From the NCBI RefSeq assembly GCF_023617245.1, contig NZ_CP067396.1, positions 124,001 to 188,000 of the forward strand: a stretch of 64,000 nt of DNA. The letters run 5' to 3'. Numbering within the stretch: the first letter of the stretch is position 1; each line of letters starts with the position of its first letter. Positions 36,482-43,170 of this stretch are shown piece by piece. The notes below the pieces were generated by a model. It saw nothing but the letters and a program-made list of their open reading frames with translations. It did not search any database and was not told the DNA's origin. The DNA is from Lysobacter enzymogenes. Lineage in GTDB: Bacteria; Pseudomonadota; Gammaproteobacteria; Xanthomonadales; Xanthomonadaceae. Both the position numbers and the translations under genes were made by a program.

Positions 36482-37162
36482 ATGCCCGCCCCCATCCGCA
36501 CCACCTTCCTGTTCGACCTCGACGGCACCTTGGTCGACAGCGTCTACCAGCACGTCCTGGCCTGGAAACAAGCCCTCGACGCCGACGGCATTCCGCTGTC
36601 GGTGTGGCGCATCCATCGCAAGATCGGCATGAGCGGCGGATTGTTCACCAACATCCTGCTGCGCGAGACCGGAATCGACATCACCCCCGAGCGGGTCGAG
36701 CGCCTGCACAAGCTGCACGCGCAGGCCTATGCGGCGCAGGCGACGCAGATCCGGCCGCTGCCGGGCGCGGTCGAGCTGCTCGCGTACCTGACCGACAACG
36801 GCATCCCCTGGGCCATCGCCACCAGCGGCCGCATGGAAACCGCGCGCCACAACCTGGTCGCGCTCGGCGTCGATCCCGAGCGCAACGTGGTGATCACCCG
36901 CGACATGGTGCGCTACGCCAAGCCCGATCCCGACCTGTTCCTCGCCGCCGCCGACAAGCTTGGCGCCGACATCGAGCATTCGGTGGTGGTCGGCGACAGC
37001 ATCTGGGACCTGCTCGCCGCGCGCCGCGCGCGCGCGCTCGGCGTCGGGCTGTTGTCCGGCGGCTATGGCCAGGACGAACTCGAACGCGCCGGCGGCTTCC
37101 GCGTCTACGAAGACCCGGCCGACCTGCTCAAGCACATCGACGAAGTCGCCGCGCGCGCCTGA
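36482..37162 (+). CDS. HAD-superfamily phosphatase within the Entner-Doudoroff cluster
   Basis: A 226-residue HAD hydrolase, subclass I (small helical cap). Motif I is FDLDGTLVDS (residues 11-20), motif II the Ser/Thr in IATSGR, and motifs III-IV are AKPDPDLF and VVGDSIWDL. It resembles sugar-phosphate or phosphoglycolate phosphatases. It lies 240 bp after edd and 22 bp before eda, a slot that in related bacteria is often filled by glucokinase. Its role may be removal of a dead-end or excess sugar phosphate formed in this pathway; that is inference. Confidence 0.9.
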   Translation: MPAPIRTTFLFDLDGTLVDSVYQHVLAWKQALDADGIPLSVWRIHRKIGMSGGLFTNILLRETGIDITPERVERLHKLHAQAYAAQATQIRPLPGAVELLAYLTDNGIPWAIATSGRMETARHNLVALGVDPERNVVITRDMVRYAKPDPDLFLAAADKLGADIEHSVVVGDSIWDLLAARRARALGVGLLSGGYGQDELERAGGFRVYEDPADLLKHIDEVAARA

Positions 37163-37184
37163 GTCTTCTTCCGGGAATCGAACA

Positions 37185-37829
37185 ATGACTGCGATGCAGG
37201 ATCTGCAAAAGCGCGTCGGCGCGGTGCTGGCGCTGGCGCCGGTGGTGCCGGTATTGGTGATCGACGACCTCGCCCACGCCGTGCCGTTGGCGCGCGCGCT
37301 GGTCGCCGGTGGTTTACCGGCGATCGAAGTGACGCTGCGCACGCCGGTCGCGCTGGAGGCGGTGCGTGCGATCGCCGCCGAAGTCGAAGGCGCCGCGGTC
37401 GGTGTCGGCAGCGTGCGCCGGCCGCAGGATTTCGTCGATGCGCTCAAGGCCGGCGCCACTTTCGCCGTCTCGCCCGGCAGTTCGCCGGGGTTGATCGCCG
37501 CCGCGCGCGAGATCGACCTGCCGTGGCTGCCGGGCGCGGCCACCGCCTCGGAAGCGATGGCGTTGCTGGAACAGGGCTACACCCAGCTCAAGTTCTTCCC
37601 GGCCGAATCGATCGGCGGCGCGACCGCGCTGAAATCGCTCGGCGGCCCGCTGCCGGAACTGCGTTTCTGCGCGACCGGCGGGATCGGCGCGAACAACGCG
37701 CGCGAGTACCTGGCGCTGGCGAACGTGCCTTGCGTCGGCGGCTCGTGGGTAGCGCCGGCGGCGGCGGTGAAGGCCGGCGATTGGGCCAAGGTCGAAGCGC
37801 TGGCGCGCGAGGCGGCGGTGCTGAAGTGA
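37185..37829 (+). CDS. eda: KDPG/KHG aldolase
   Basis: A 214-residue class I aldolase that splits 2-keto-3-deoxy-6-phosphogluconate into pyruvate and glyceraldehyde-3-phosphate. The Schiff-base lysine is in LKFFPAE (about residue 137), the catalytic glutamate in IEVTLRT, and CATGGIGANN closes the phosphate site. The usual GAGTV segment reads GVGSVRRPQDF, a small departure that leaves the key residues. Two nearby ATGs (37185, 37194) are possible starts; the first is 22 bp after the HAD gene. It ends the series and is followed by REP-like repeats and a convergent LacI-type gene. Confidence 0.96.
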   Translation: MTAMQDLQKRVGAVLALAPVVPVLVIDDLAHAVPLARALVAGGLPAIEVTLRTPVALEAVRAIAAEVEGAAVGVGSVRRPQDFVDALKAGATFAVSPGSSPGLIAAAREIDLPWLPGAATASEAMALLEQGYTQLKFFPAESIGGATALKSLGGPLPELRFCATGGIGANNAREYLALANVPCVGGSWVAPAAAVKAGDWAKVEALAREAAVLK

Positions 37830-37842
37830 TCGGGCCGCAGCT

Positions 37843-37944
37843 CCTGTAGGAGCGGCGCAAGCCGCGACCGCGCCAATGCGGTTACGTCGACGGTTGCGCC
37901 GCAGTTGCGATGGCACGGCCGCGACTCGCGTCGTTCCTACATGG
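37843..37944. repeat. Inverted pair of REP-like units
   Basis: CCTGTAGGAGCGGCGCAAGC begins the unit at 37843-37872, and a degenerate unit in reverse orientation (GCCGCGACTCGCGTCGTTCCTA) lies at 37917-37944. They separate the convergent eda and LacI-type genes. Confidence 0.75.
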
Positions 37945-37975
37945 GCCTACGCAACGATGCCGGGAGGCGACGGGC

Positions 37976-39067
37976 TCAACCGCCGCCGGCGGGCCGCGGC
38001 GGCGCGGTCGACCCGCGTACCACCAGGATCGGGCTGAAGCCCTCGTTCGCCGGCGCTTCCGCCGGGGTGTCGCTCTCGCGCCGCAATTCGGCGATCAAGC
38101 GATACGCCGCATGCCGCGCGATCTCCTCGGTCGCCTGCCGCGCGGTGGTCAGCGTCGGCCACGACTGCTTGGAGAACGGGCTGTCCTCGAACCCGGCGAT
38201 CGACAGGTCGTAGGGCACGTGCATCCCGGAAGACTTCGCCGCCGCCAGCACGCCGGCGGCGATTTCGTCGTTGCTGCCGAAGATCGCGGTCGGCCGGTCG
38301 GGCAGGGCGAACAGGCGGCGCGCGCCGCGGAAGCCGTCGTCGAAGGAGTAGTCGCCCGGCAGCACCAGGTTTTCGTCTTCGCCGATGCCGTAGTCGGTCA
38401 GCGCCTGGGCGTAGCCCTTGTAGCGCTCCCAACTGGAACGGTGCGATTTGCCGCCCCACAGGAAGCCGATGCGCTGATGGCCGAGCTGGATCAGGTGTTC
38501 GGTGATGTCGTAGGCGGCGTCGCGGTCGTCGACCCAGACGCACGGCGCGCCGTCGCGCGGGTCCTCGGCGGCCGAGACGATGCGCACCAGCTTGATCCCG
38601 TGCGCGAGCAGTTCGCTGACCAGCTCCATGCGCTCGGACATCGGCGGCGCCAACACCAGGCCGGCCAGGCGCGCGCCCTGGACCAGGTCGATCAGGTCGG
38701 CGGCCAGCAGCGGCGAGGACGAATCGCAGGGATGGATCTGCAGGCCGTAGCCGGTCTCGCGGCAGGCGGCCAGCACGCCGTTCTGCACGCTGATGATGTA
38801 GTACGGGTTCGGGTTGTCGTAGACCACGCCCAGCGCATACGGCTGGGCGCTGCGCAGGCTGCGCGCGGACGGGTCGGGACGGTAGTCGAGTTCGGCGATC
38901 GCCTCGTGCACCCGCGCGCGGGTGCGGGCGCGCACGCCGGACTCGTCGTTGATGACCCGCGAGACGGTCTTCAGCGAGACCTGGGCGAGTTCGGCGACAT
39001 CTTTGATGGTGGGTCGGCGCACGGAGCCTCGGCGGTGGGCGCGGTGCGGGCGCGAAGGCCGCGCCAC
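37976..39067 (-). CDS. LacI-family transcriptional regulator
   Basis: Up to 363 residues: a LacI HTH (TIKDVAELAQVSLKTVSRVIND) followed by a periplasmic-binding-protein-like effector domain (ALGVVYDNPNPYYI, VWVDDRDAAYDITEHLI, IFGSNDEIAAGVL, LSIAGFEDSPFS). An alternative GTG start at 39022 would begin just before the HTH and may be the true one, since residues 1-15 are Arg/His-rich and precede the usual first helix. Members like this commonly control sugar uptake or chitin/glucan use in Xanthomonadaceae. The operator and target were not identified; eda lies convergent downstream. Confidence 0.92.
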   Translation of the reverse strand: MARPSRPHRAHRRGSVRRPTIKDVAELAQVSLKTVSRVINDESGVRARTRARVHEAIAELDYRPDPSARSLRSAQPYALGVVYDNPNPYYIISVQNGVLAACRETGYGLQIHPCDSSSPLLAADLIDLVQGARLAGLVLAPPMSERMELVSELLAHGIKLVRIVSAAEDPRDGAPCVWVDDRDAAYDITEHLIQLGHQRIGFLWGGKSHRSSWERYKGYAQALTDYGIGEDENLVLPGDYSFDDGFRGARRLFALPDRPTAIFGSNDEIAAGVLAAAKSSGMHVPYDLSIAGFEDSPFSKQSWPTLTTARQATEEIARHAAYRLIAELRRESDTPAEAPANEGFSPILVVRGSTAPPRPAGGG

Positions 39068-39092
39068 GCGGAGCCTTAGCCTACCCGCCGGC

Positions 39093-39572
39093 TCAGGGCT
39101 TGGGTACCACGGCCAGGGTCAGGCGCGAGACGCAGACCAGGCGGCCGGCTTCGTCCTCGATGCGGATGTCCCAGACCTGGGTGCTGGCGCCGACGTGGAT
39201 CGGCCGGGCGGTGCCGACGACCGTGCCGCTACGCACGCCGCGCACGTGGTTGGCGTTGATCTCGATGCCGACGCAGACCTTGCCGGCGGCGCAGCACAGG
39301 TTGCCGGCGCTGCTGCCGAGGGTTTCGGCCAGCAATACCGAGGCGCCGCCGTGGAGCAGGCCGTAGGGCTGGTGGGTGCGCGGATCGACCGGCATGGTGC
39401 CGCGCACGTAGTCGGGACCGATCTCGGTGAAGACGATGCCGAGCGGCTCCATCGCGGTGTTGCGCGAGAGCCGGTTGAGGTCGTCGACGGTGGTGGCGCC
39501 GCGGAACAAGGGTTTGGCCGCGGGCGGCTGGGCGGCGGGCGCCGCGGGGCTGGTCGGGTCGGATGCGCTCAT
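39093..39572 (-). CDS. PaaI/YdiI-type hotdog thioesterase
   Basis: A 159-residue acyl-CoA thioesterase with the hotdog fold. The signature HGGASVLLAETLGSSAG places the catalytic glutamate, and IEINANHVRGVRSG and the C-terminal VVPKP complete the 4HBT pattern. This subgroup includes YdiI/MenI, which hydrolyse DHNA-CoA or benzoyl-CoA-like substrates; the substrate here is not decided. The N-terminal 20 residues are Pro/Ala-rich. The ATG at 39572 is preferred over an upstream GTG/ATG because the family start lies close by. Confidence 0.9.
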   Translation of the reverse strand: MSASDPTSPAAPAAQPPAAKPLFRGATTVDDLNRLSRNTAMEPLGIVFTEIGPDYVRGTMPVDPRTHQPYGLLHGGASVLLAETLGSSAGNLCCAAGKVCVGIEINANHVRGVRSGTVVGTARPIHVGASTQVWDIRIEDEAGRLVCVSRLTLAVVPKP

Positions 39573-39810
39573 CGGCTCACGATAGCGGCGAGGCGGCGAC
39601 CGGACCAGCCGGGACATGGCCGCTTGCGCCGGGGATTGCGGGTGCGACGGGCTTCGGTGCTGCGGGTGCGGCGGCTGGATCGTGCCGTGGGCCGGAAAAA
39701 GGCCGGATCGGCGCGCGCTGAGTCGGGGAACGGGAGCGCTTACTGCGCCGATCCGGGCCGGAGAACCGATAGGGCCGCGGACGAGCGATCCATGGACGCC
39801 GAGTGGGCGA

Positions 39811-39990
39811 TCAGGCGAAGCGGAAGCGCGGCTGGACCCAGTTGCTGGCGTAGCTGCGGTTGCTGGCGTAGCCGCTGGAGTTGCCGTAGCCGACGCCGAA
39901 GTCGCGCTGGCGGTGGACGTGGCGGACCGGGGCGGTGGTGGCCGGGGTCTTGGCGGTCGGGGCGGTGCGGGTGGTGGCGGTGGCGTTCAT
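39811..39990 (-). CDS. 59-residue protein with Thr/Ala start and YASN repeat
   Basis: A small gene readily missed by length cut-offs. The ATG is preceded by AAAGGA at 8-nt spacing, and the frame ends with TGA after 59 codons that follow the strong GC-third-position bias of this genome. The N-terminal third is Thr/Ala/Pro; then RHVHRQRDFGVGYGN; then GYASN and SYASN in tandem; and the end WVQPRFRFA is aromatic/basic. No signal peptide or family was recognised. Its upstream region holds the inverted repeat GTGTTG-N8-CAACAC. Function unknown; the repeated YASN unit and short length leave open a structural or peptide-product role. Confidence 0.65.
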   Translation of the reverse strand: MNATATTRTAPTAKTPATTAPVRHVHRQRDFGVGYGNSSGYASNRSYASNWVQPRFRFA

Positions 39991-40392
39991 GGGTTCGTCC
40001 TTTCTGCTGTCGTGGAGGTGTAGTGCTTCGGTGTGTTGGTAAAGTACAACACCTGGGCGGGGCTTGCTATGTGCTGGAAGTCATATCCCCCTTTGGTCAT
40101 GCCCCGGTGCGTTTCCTGGGGCGGGCCGGCGGGGCGTGGCGACCGGGTTCAAGGCAATGGATGAGCCGGGGGCGGCCGGGGTTGCCATGACTGACGACCT
40201 AGACGGCGGCGCCGGGCTGGATGTGACCCCGGTCGCTGGTCGCAGAGCCCGCGGTATGACGGTTTGCTCCGGCTGGGGGCCTGTCGTAGGCTCGCCGGAC
40301 CGCCGCCTGCGCCGTTTCCGGCCGAGGGCGGTTCCGCCGCCCGGCCGCCGGCCGCGACGCGGCCACCCCGTTCTTTCGCCATGGAGGCATCG
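39991..40392. other. Intergenic region between the small gene and the lipoprotein gene
   Basis: A 402-bp gap between divergent genes. It is less GC-rich around 40021-40105. GTGTTG (40033-40038) and CAACAC (40047-40052) form an inverted repeat with an 8-bp spacer, a possible operator of the small gene. Nothing else was recognised; open frames here lack ribosome sites. Confidence 0.45.
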
Positions 40393-41058
40393 ATGCGCGG
40401 CCCGTTACGCCCCCTCGCCCTCCTGCTGGCGTTGAGCCTTTCCGCCTGCAGCGCTCCCGAGACCGCCATGACCACCCAGACCGATCCGATCCCGGGCGCC
40501 GCCGGCCCCGACCCCGCCGCCCTGGCCGCCAAGTTCCAGCGCAACCCGGCGCCCAAGCGCGCCTACCGGGTGCTGCTCAAGGTCGCCCAGGCGCCCGGCC
40601 CGCTCGCCAACGTGCGCGGCTTCGCCCAATACGAAGCGCCGGACTGCGTCTACATCCCCGATCCGGTGGCCGGCGTGCCGACCCATCCGATGAAGGCGCT
40701 GGACCTGGAATTCAGCCGCGTCGACGACACCACCTACGCTGCCACGGTCTATGCCGACGCGATGCTCGACGAGGACTACCTCGGCAAGGGCGTGTGCCAC
40801 TGGCAGGTGGCGAGCGTCAACGCCCAGCTCAAGGCCAGCGGCGAACAGGCCGAGACCTCGTTCGTGTCCAACCTGCTCGGCAGCGAAGTGCAGGGCCAGC
40901 AGGAACGCACCAAGTACTACGCCAAGGCCCATTACCCGCGCAGCGAGACGGTCAGCGACTTCCCCGACGCCGGCGCCGCCGATCCGGCGCGCTTCCAGCC
41001 GGAACTGCGCAATGAGCTGTTCACCATCACCATGACCGCCAAGGAAGGTGCGCAATGA
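40393..41058 (+). CDS. Lipoprotein, candidate immunity partner of the adjacent lipase
   Basis: A 221-residue predicted lipoprotein. The signal ends in the lipobox LSAC (Cys about residue 20), so the protein is periplasm-facing. GGAGG lies 5 nt before ATG 40393, which decides the start against an ATG 12 bp earlier. The mature part contains GFAQYEAPDCVYIPDPVAGVP and FTITMTAKEG and one extra cysteine pair. It overlaps the lipase gene by ATGA. A secreted lipase without a signal peptide, translationally coupled to a periplasmic lipoprotein, is the usual layout of an antibacterial effector and its immunity protein (as in XAC-type T4SS or T6SS lipase pairs). That role is inferred. Confidence 0.75.
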   Translation: MRGPLRPLALLLALSLSACSAPETAMTTQTDPIPGAAGPDPAALAAKFQRNPAPKRAYRVLLKVAQAPGPLANVRGFAQYEAPDCVYIPDPVAGVPTHPMKALDLEFSRVDDTTYAATVYADAMLDEDYLGKGVCHWQVASVNAQLKASGEQAETSFVSNLLGSEVQGQQERTKYYAKAHYPRSETVSDFPDAGAADPARFQPELRNELFTITMTAKEGAQ

Positions 41059-42263
41059 GCCTCAACAGCCAGCAGTACGCCGCGCTCGCGCAGGACTCCT
41101 ACAATCCGCGCCGCCAGGGCGAAGAGGTGCAGCTCGACGGCGTGCGCTACAACGTCCTGCGCCACGTCGACCGTCCCTCGGGCTACCAGGGCACGATCTA
41201 CCAGCGCGCCGACACCGGCGAGATCGTGGTGGCCCATCGCGGCACCGAGTTCGACCGCCAGCCGGTCCGCGACGGCCTCACCGACGCGGGCATGGTCACC
41301 AGCCGCGCCAACGTCCAGGCCAACGACGCCATCGCCCTGACCCGCGAAGCGATGCAGATCGCGCGCGCCAGCGGCACCTCGCCGGAGGTCACCGTCACCG
41401 GCCATTCGCTCGGCGGCACCCTGGCCCAGGTCAGCGCGCACCATTTCGACCTGCGCGGCGAAACCTTCAACGCCTACGGCGCGGTCAGCCTCAACCGGCG
41501 CATCCCCGAAGGCGGGGACCGCATGGTCAACCATGTCATGGCCGGCGACCCGGTCAGCGCCGCCAGCCAGCACTACGGCCAGGTGCGGGTGTACGCCAAC
41601 CAGCAGGAAATCGACACCCTGCGCGACAAGGGCTACGAGAACAACCGCAGCGGCTGGGACCTGCGCAATCCGCTGACCGCGGCCGGCTCGCTGATGGGCT
41701 CGCACAGCATGCACAACTTCACCAACGTCGACGGCAACGGCCGGCCCGACCGCTCGGTGCTGACCGATCCGCAGGCGCAGCAGCGCGCGCAGGACTTCGA
41801 TCCGATGATCGACAAGTACCGCGGCGACGTGATGGCGGCGCGGCGCGGCCTGACCGGCGCGCTGCGCTCGCCGCTGGGCACCGTCGAGGACGCGATCGAC
41901 GGCATCCGCGGCCCGCTGCCGGCCGGCGAACCGGCGCGGCGCGAGGAACGCGAGCGCCAGCGCCATTCCAGCCTGGACGCGCCCGAGACGCTGCCGCGCC
42001 TGCAGCCGGCGATGGGGCTGCGCGCGTCGGCCGACGATCCGTCTTCGATGGTCGACCGCATGCTCGCCGCGGCCCAGTCCGGCGACCGCGACGCGTTCCG
42101 CCAGGCGACCCAGGCCGCCGCCGCGAACGATCCCGGCCGCAACCTGCGCCAGGAGGCGGTGGCCACGGTCGATCGCCAGGAACAGCAGGCGCTGGCGCAG
42201 CAGGCGCAAAAGCCGCAGGTCGAGCAGCCGGACGCGCCCTCGCGCGGCCCGCGCATGGCCTGA
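41055..42263 (+). CDS. Lipase class 3 family protein, candidate secreted antibacterial effector
   Basis: A 402-residue protein with an alpha/beta-hydrolase lipase_3 domain in residues 1-230. The nucleophile elbow is GHSLGG (116-121, Ser118), followed by FNAYGAVSLN and an Asp in MAGDPVS and His in HSMHNF as likely triad members. There is no signal peptide. The C-terminal ~70 residues (about 330-402) are hydrophilic, with FRQATQAAAAND, then EAVATVDRQEQQALAQQ and a Gln-rich tail; this recalls the C-terminal tails that address effectors to the Xanthomonas-type T4SS, although the full XVIPCD consensus is not visible. Its gene is coupled to a lipoprotein gene and followed by a coiled-coil membrane protein. 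Confidence 0.85.
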   Translation: MSLNSQQYAALAQDSYNPRRQGEEVQLDGVRYNVLRHVDRPSGYQGTIYQRADTGEIVVAHRGTEFDRQPVRDGLTDAGMVTSRANVQANDAIALTREAMQIARASGTSPEVTVTGHSLGGTLAQVSAHHFDLRGETFNAYGAVSLNRRIPEGGDRMVNHVMAGDPVSAASQHYGQVRVYANQQEIDTLRDKGYENNRSGWDLRNPLTAAGSLMGSHSMHNFTNVDGNGRPDRSVLTDPQAQQRAQDFDPMIDKYRGDVMAARRGLTGALRSPLGTVEDAIDGIRGPLPAGEPARREERERQRHSSLDAPETLPRLQPAMGLRASADDPSSMVDRMLAAAQSGDRDAFRQATQAAAANDPGRNLRQEAVATVDRQEQQALAQQAQKPQVEQPDAPSRGPRMA

Positions 42264-42311
42264 CCGGGCGGGCATCGGCACGGCAGCGGCGGCGAACGCC
42301 AAGAGGACGCG

Positions 42312-42881
42312 ATGCAGCAAGACGAGTTGATGGCGCTGATCAGCAAGACCGCGGTGCTGATGGAGCAGTTCGAACGGCGCTGCGAGGAACTCGAGCGCCA
42401 CCAGCGCACCGTCGCCGAGCACCTGCAGGCCTTGGCCCAGCAGGTGCCCGGCGTGCTGCGCCAGTCCGCCGACGACAGCCTGCGCACCCTGCCCGGCGCG
42501 GTGATGGGCAAGCTCGAGAGCGGCCTGTCCGAGCCGGTGGGCGCCTACGAGAAGCGGCTCAAGGACGCGGGCACCTTGCTGCACGCCGGCTCGCAGACCC
42601 TGGCCGGGCAGCTCAAGCGGATGGAAGAGTTGCACAAGCACCTGGTGTGGAAAGTGGTCGGCGCCGCGTTCGGCAGCGTGCTGCTGCTGTTGCTCGGCGG
42701 CGGCTGGCTGCTGTGGCAGTACCGCGCCGACATCGACCACAACCGCATCTCCGCCGAACTGCTGCGCGCCTACAACCAGGCCGACGTGACCCTGTGCGAC
42801 GGCCGCCTGTGCGCGAACGTGGACGAGAAGGGCAAGGCCTACGGCGACCAGAAGCAGTACCGGCCGATCCAGGCGCGGTAA
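42312..42881 (+). CDS. Coiled-coil inner-membrane protein downstream of the lipase
   Basis: A 189-residue protein. Residues 1-115 form a charged coiled coil (MEQFERRCEELERHQRTVAEHL; LKRMEELHKHL), followed by one hydrophobic helix (about 117-137, VVGAAFGSVLLLLLGGGWLLW) and a short external part with two cysteines (LCDGRLC). Similar proteins are sometimes annotated as 'relaxation protein' in this bacterial family, without support for DNA relaxation. It lies 48 bp after the lipase gene. The topology fits a scaffold or adaptor for the effector rather than an enzyme. Function unknown. Confidence 0.8.
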   Translation: MQQDELMALISKTAVLMEQFERRCEELERHQRTVAEHLQALAQQVPGVLRQSADDSLRTLPGAVMGKLESGLSEPVGAYEKRLKDAGTLLHAGSQTLAGQLKRMEELHKHLVWKVVGAAFGSVLLLLLGGGWLLWQYRADIDHNRISAELLRAYNQADVTLCDGRLCANVDEKGKAYGDQKQYRPIQAR

Positions 42882-42900
42882 CGGCGACGCGCACGCGAAC

Positions 42901-43150
42901 CCGGCCGAAGCCCCTGTAGGCGCGGCGCGAGCCGCGACCGCGCCGATGCGTTTACGTCGAGCGTTTCGCTGCAGGTTGAGGTCTCGCGGTCGCGACTCGC
43001 GTCGCTCCTACAGCATGAAACGAACCTGGCCGAAGCCCCTGTAGGAGCGGCGCAAGCCGCGACCGCGCCAATGCGTTTACGTCGAACGTTTCGCTGCAGG
43101 TTGCGGTGTCGCGGTCGCGACTCGCGTCGCTCCTACAGTCTGAAACGCGG
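42901..43150. repeat. Tandem duplication of a 125-bp REP pair (BIME-like)
   Basis: The block 42901-43025 (starts CCGGCCGAAGCCCCTGTAGG) recurs as 43026-43150 (CTGGCCGAAGCCCCTGTAGG) with about nine in ten bases kept. Each block contains one REP-like unit in each orientation. It lies between convergent genes. Confidence 0.85.
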
Positions 43151-43170
43151 CCGGCCGGCGGCGCCGATGC

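Noticed and set aside
40264..40392. Extended N-terminus of the lipoprotein gene
   Set aside because: GGAGG just before ATG 40393 and the lipobox position fix the shorter start; the longer one has no signal peptide.
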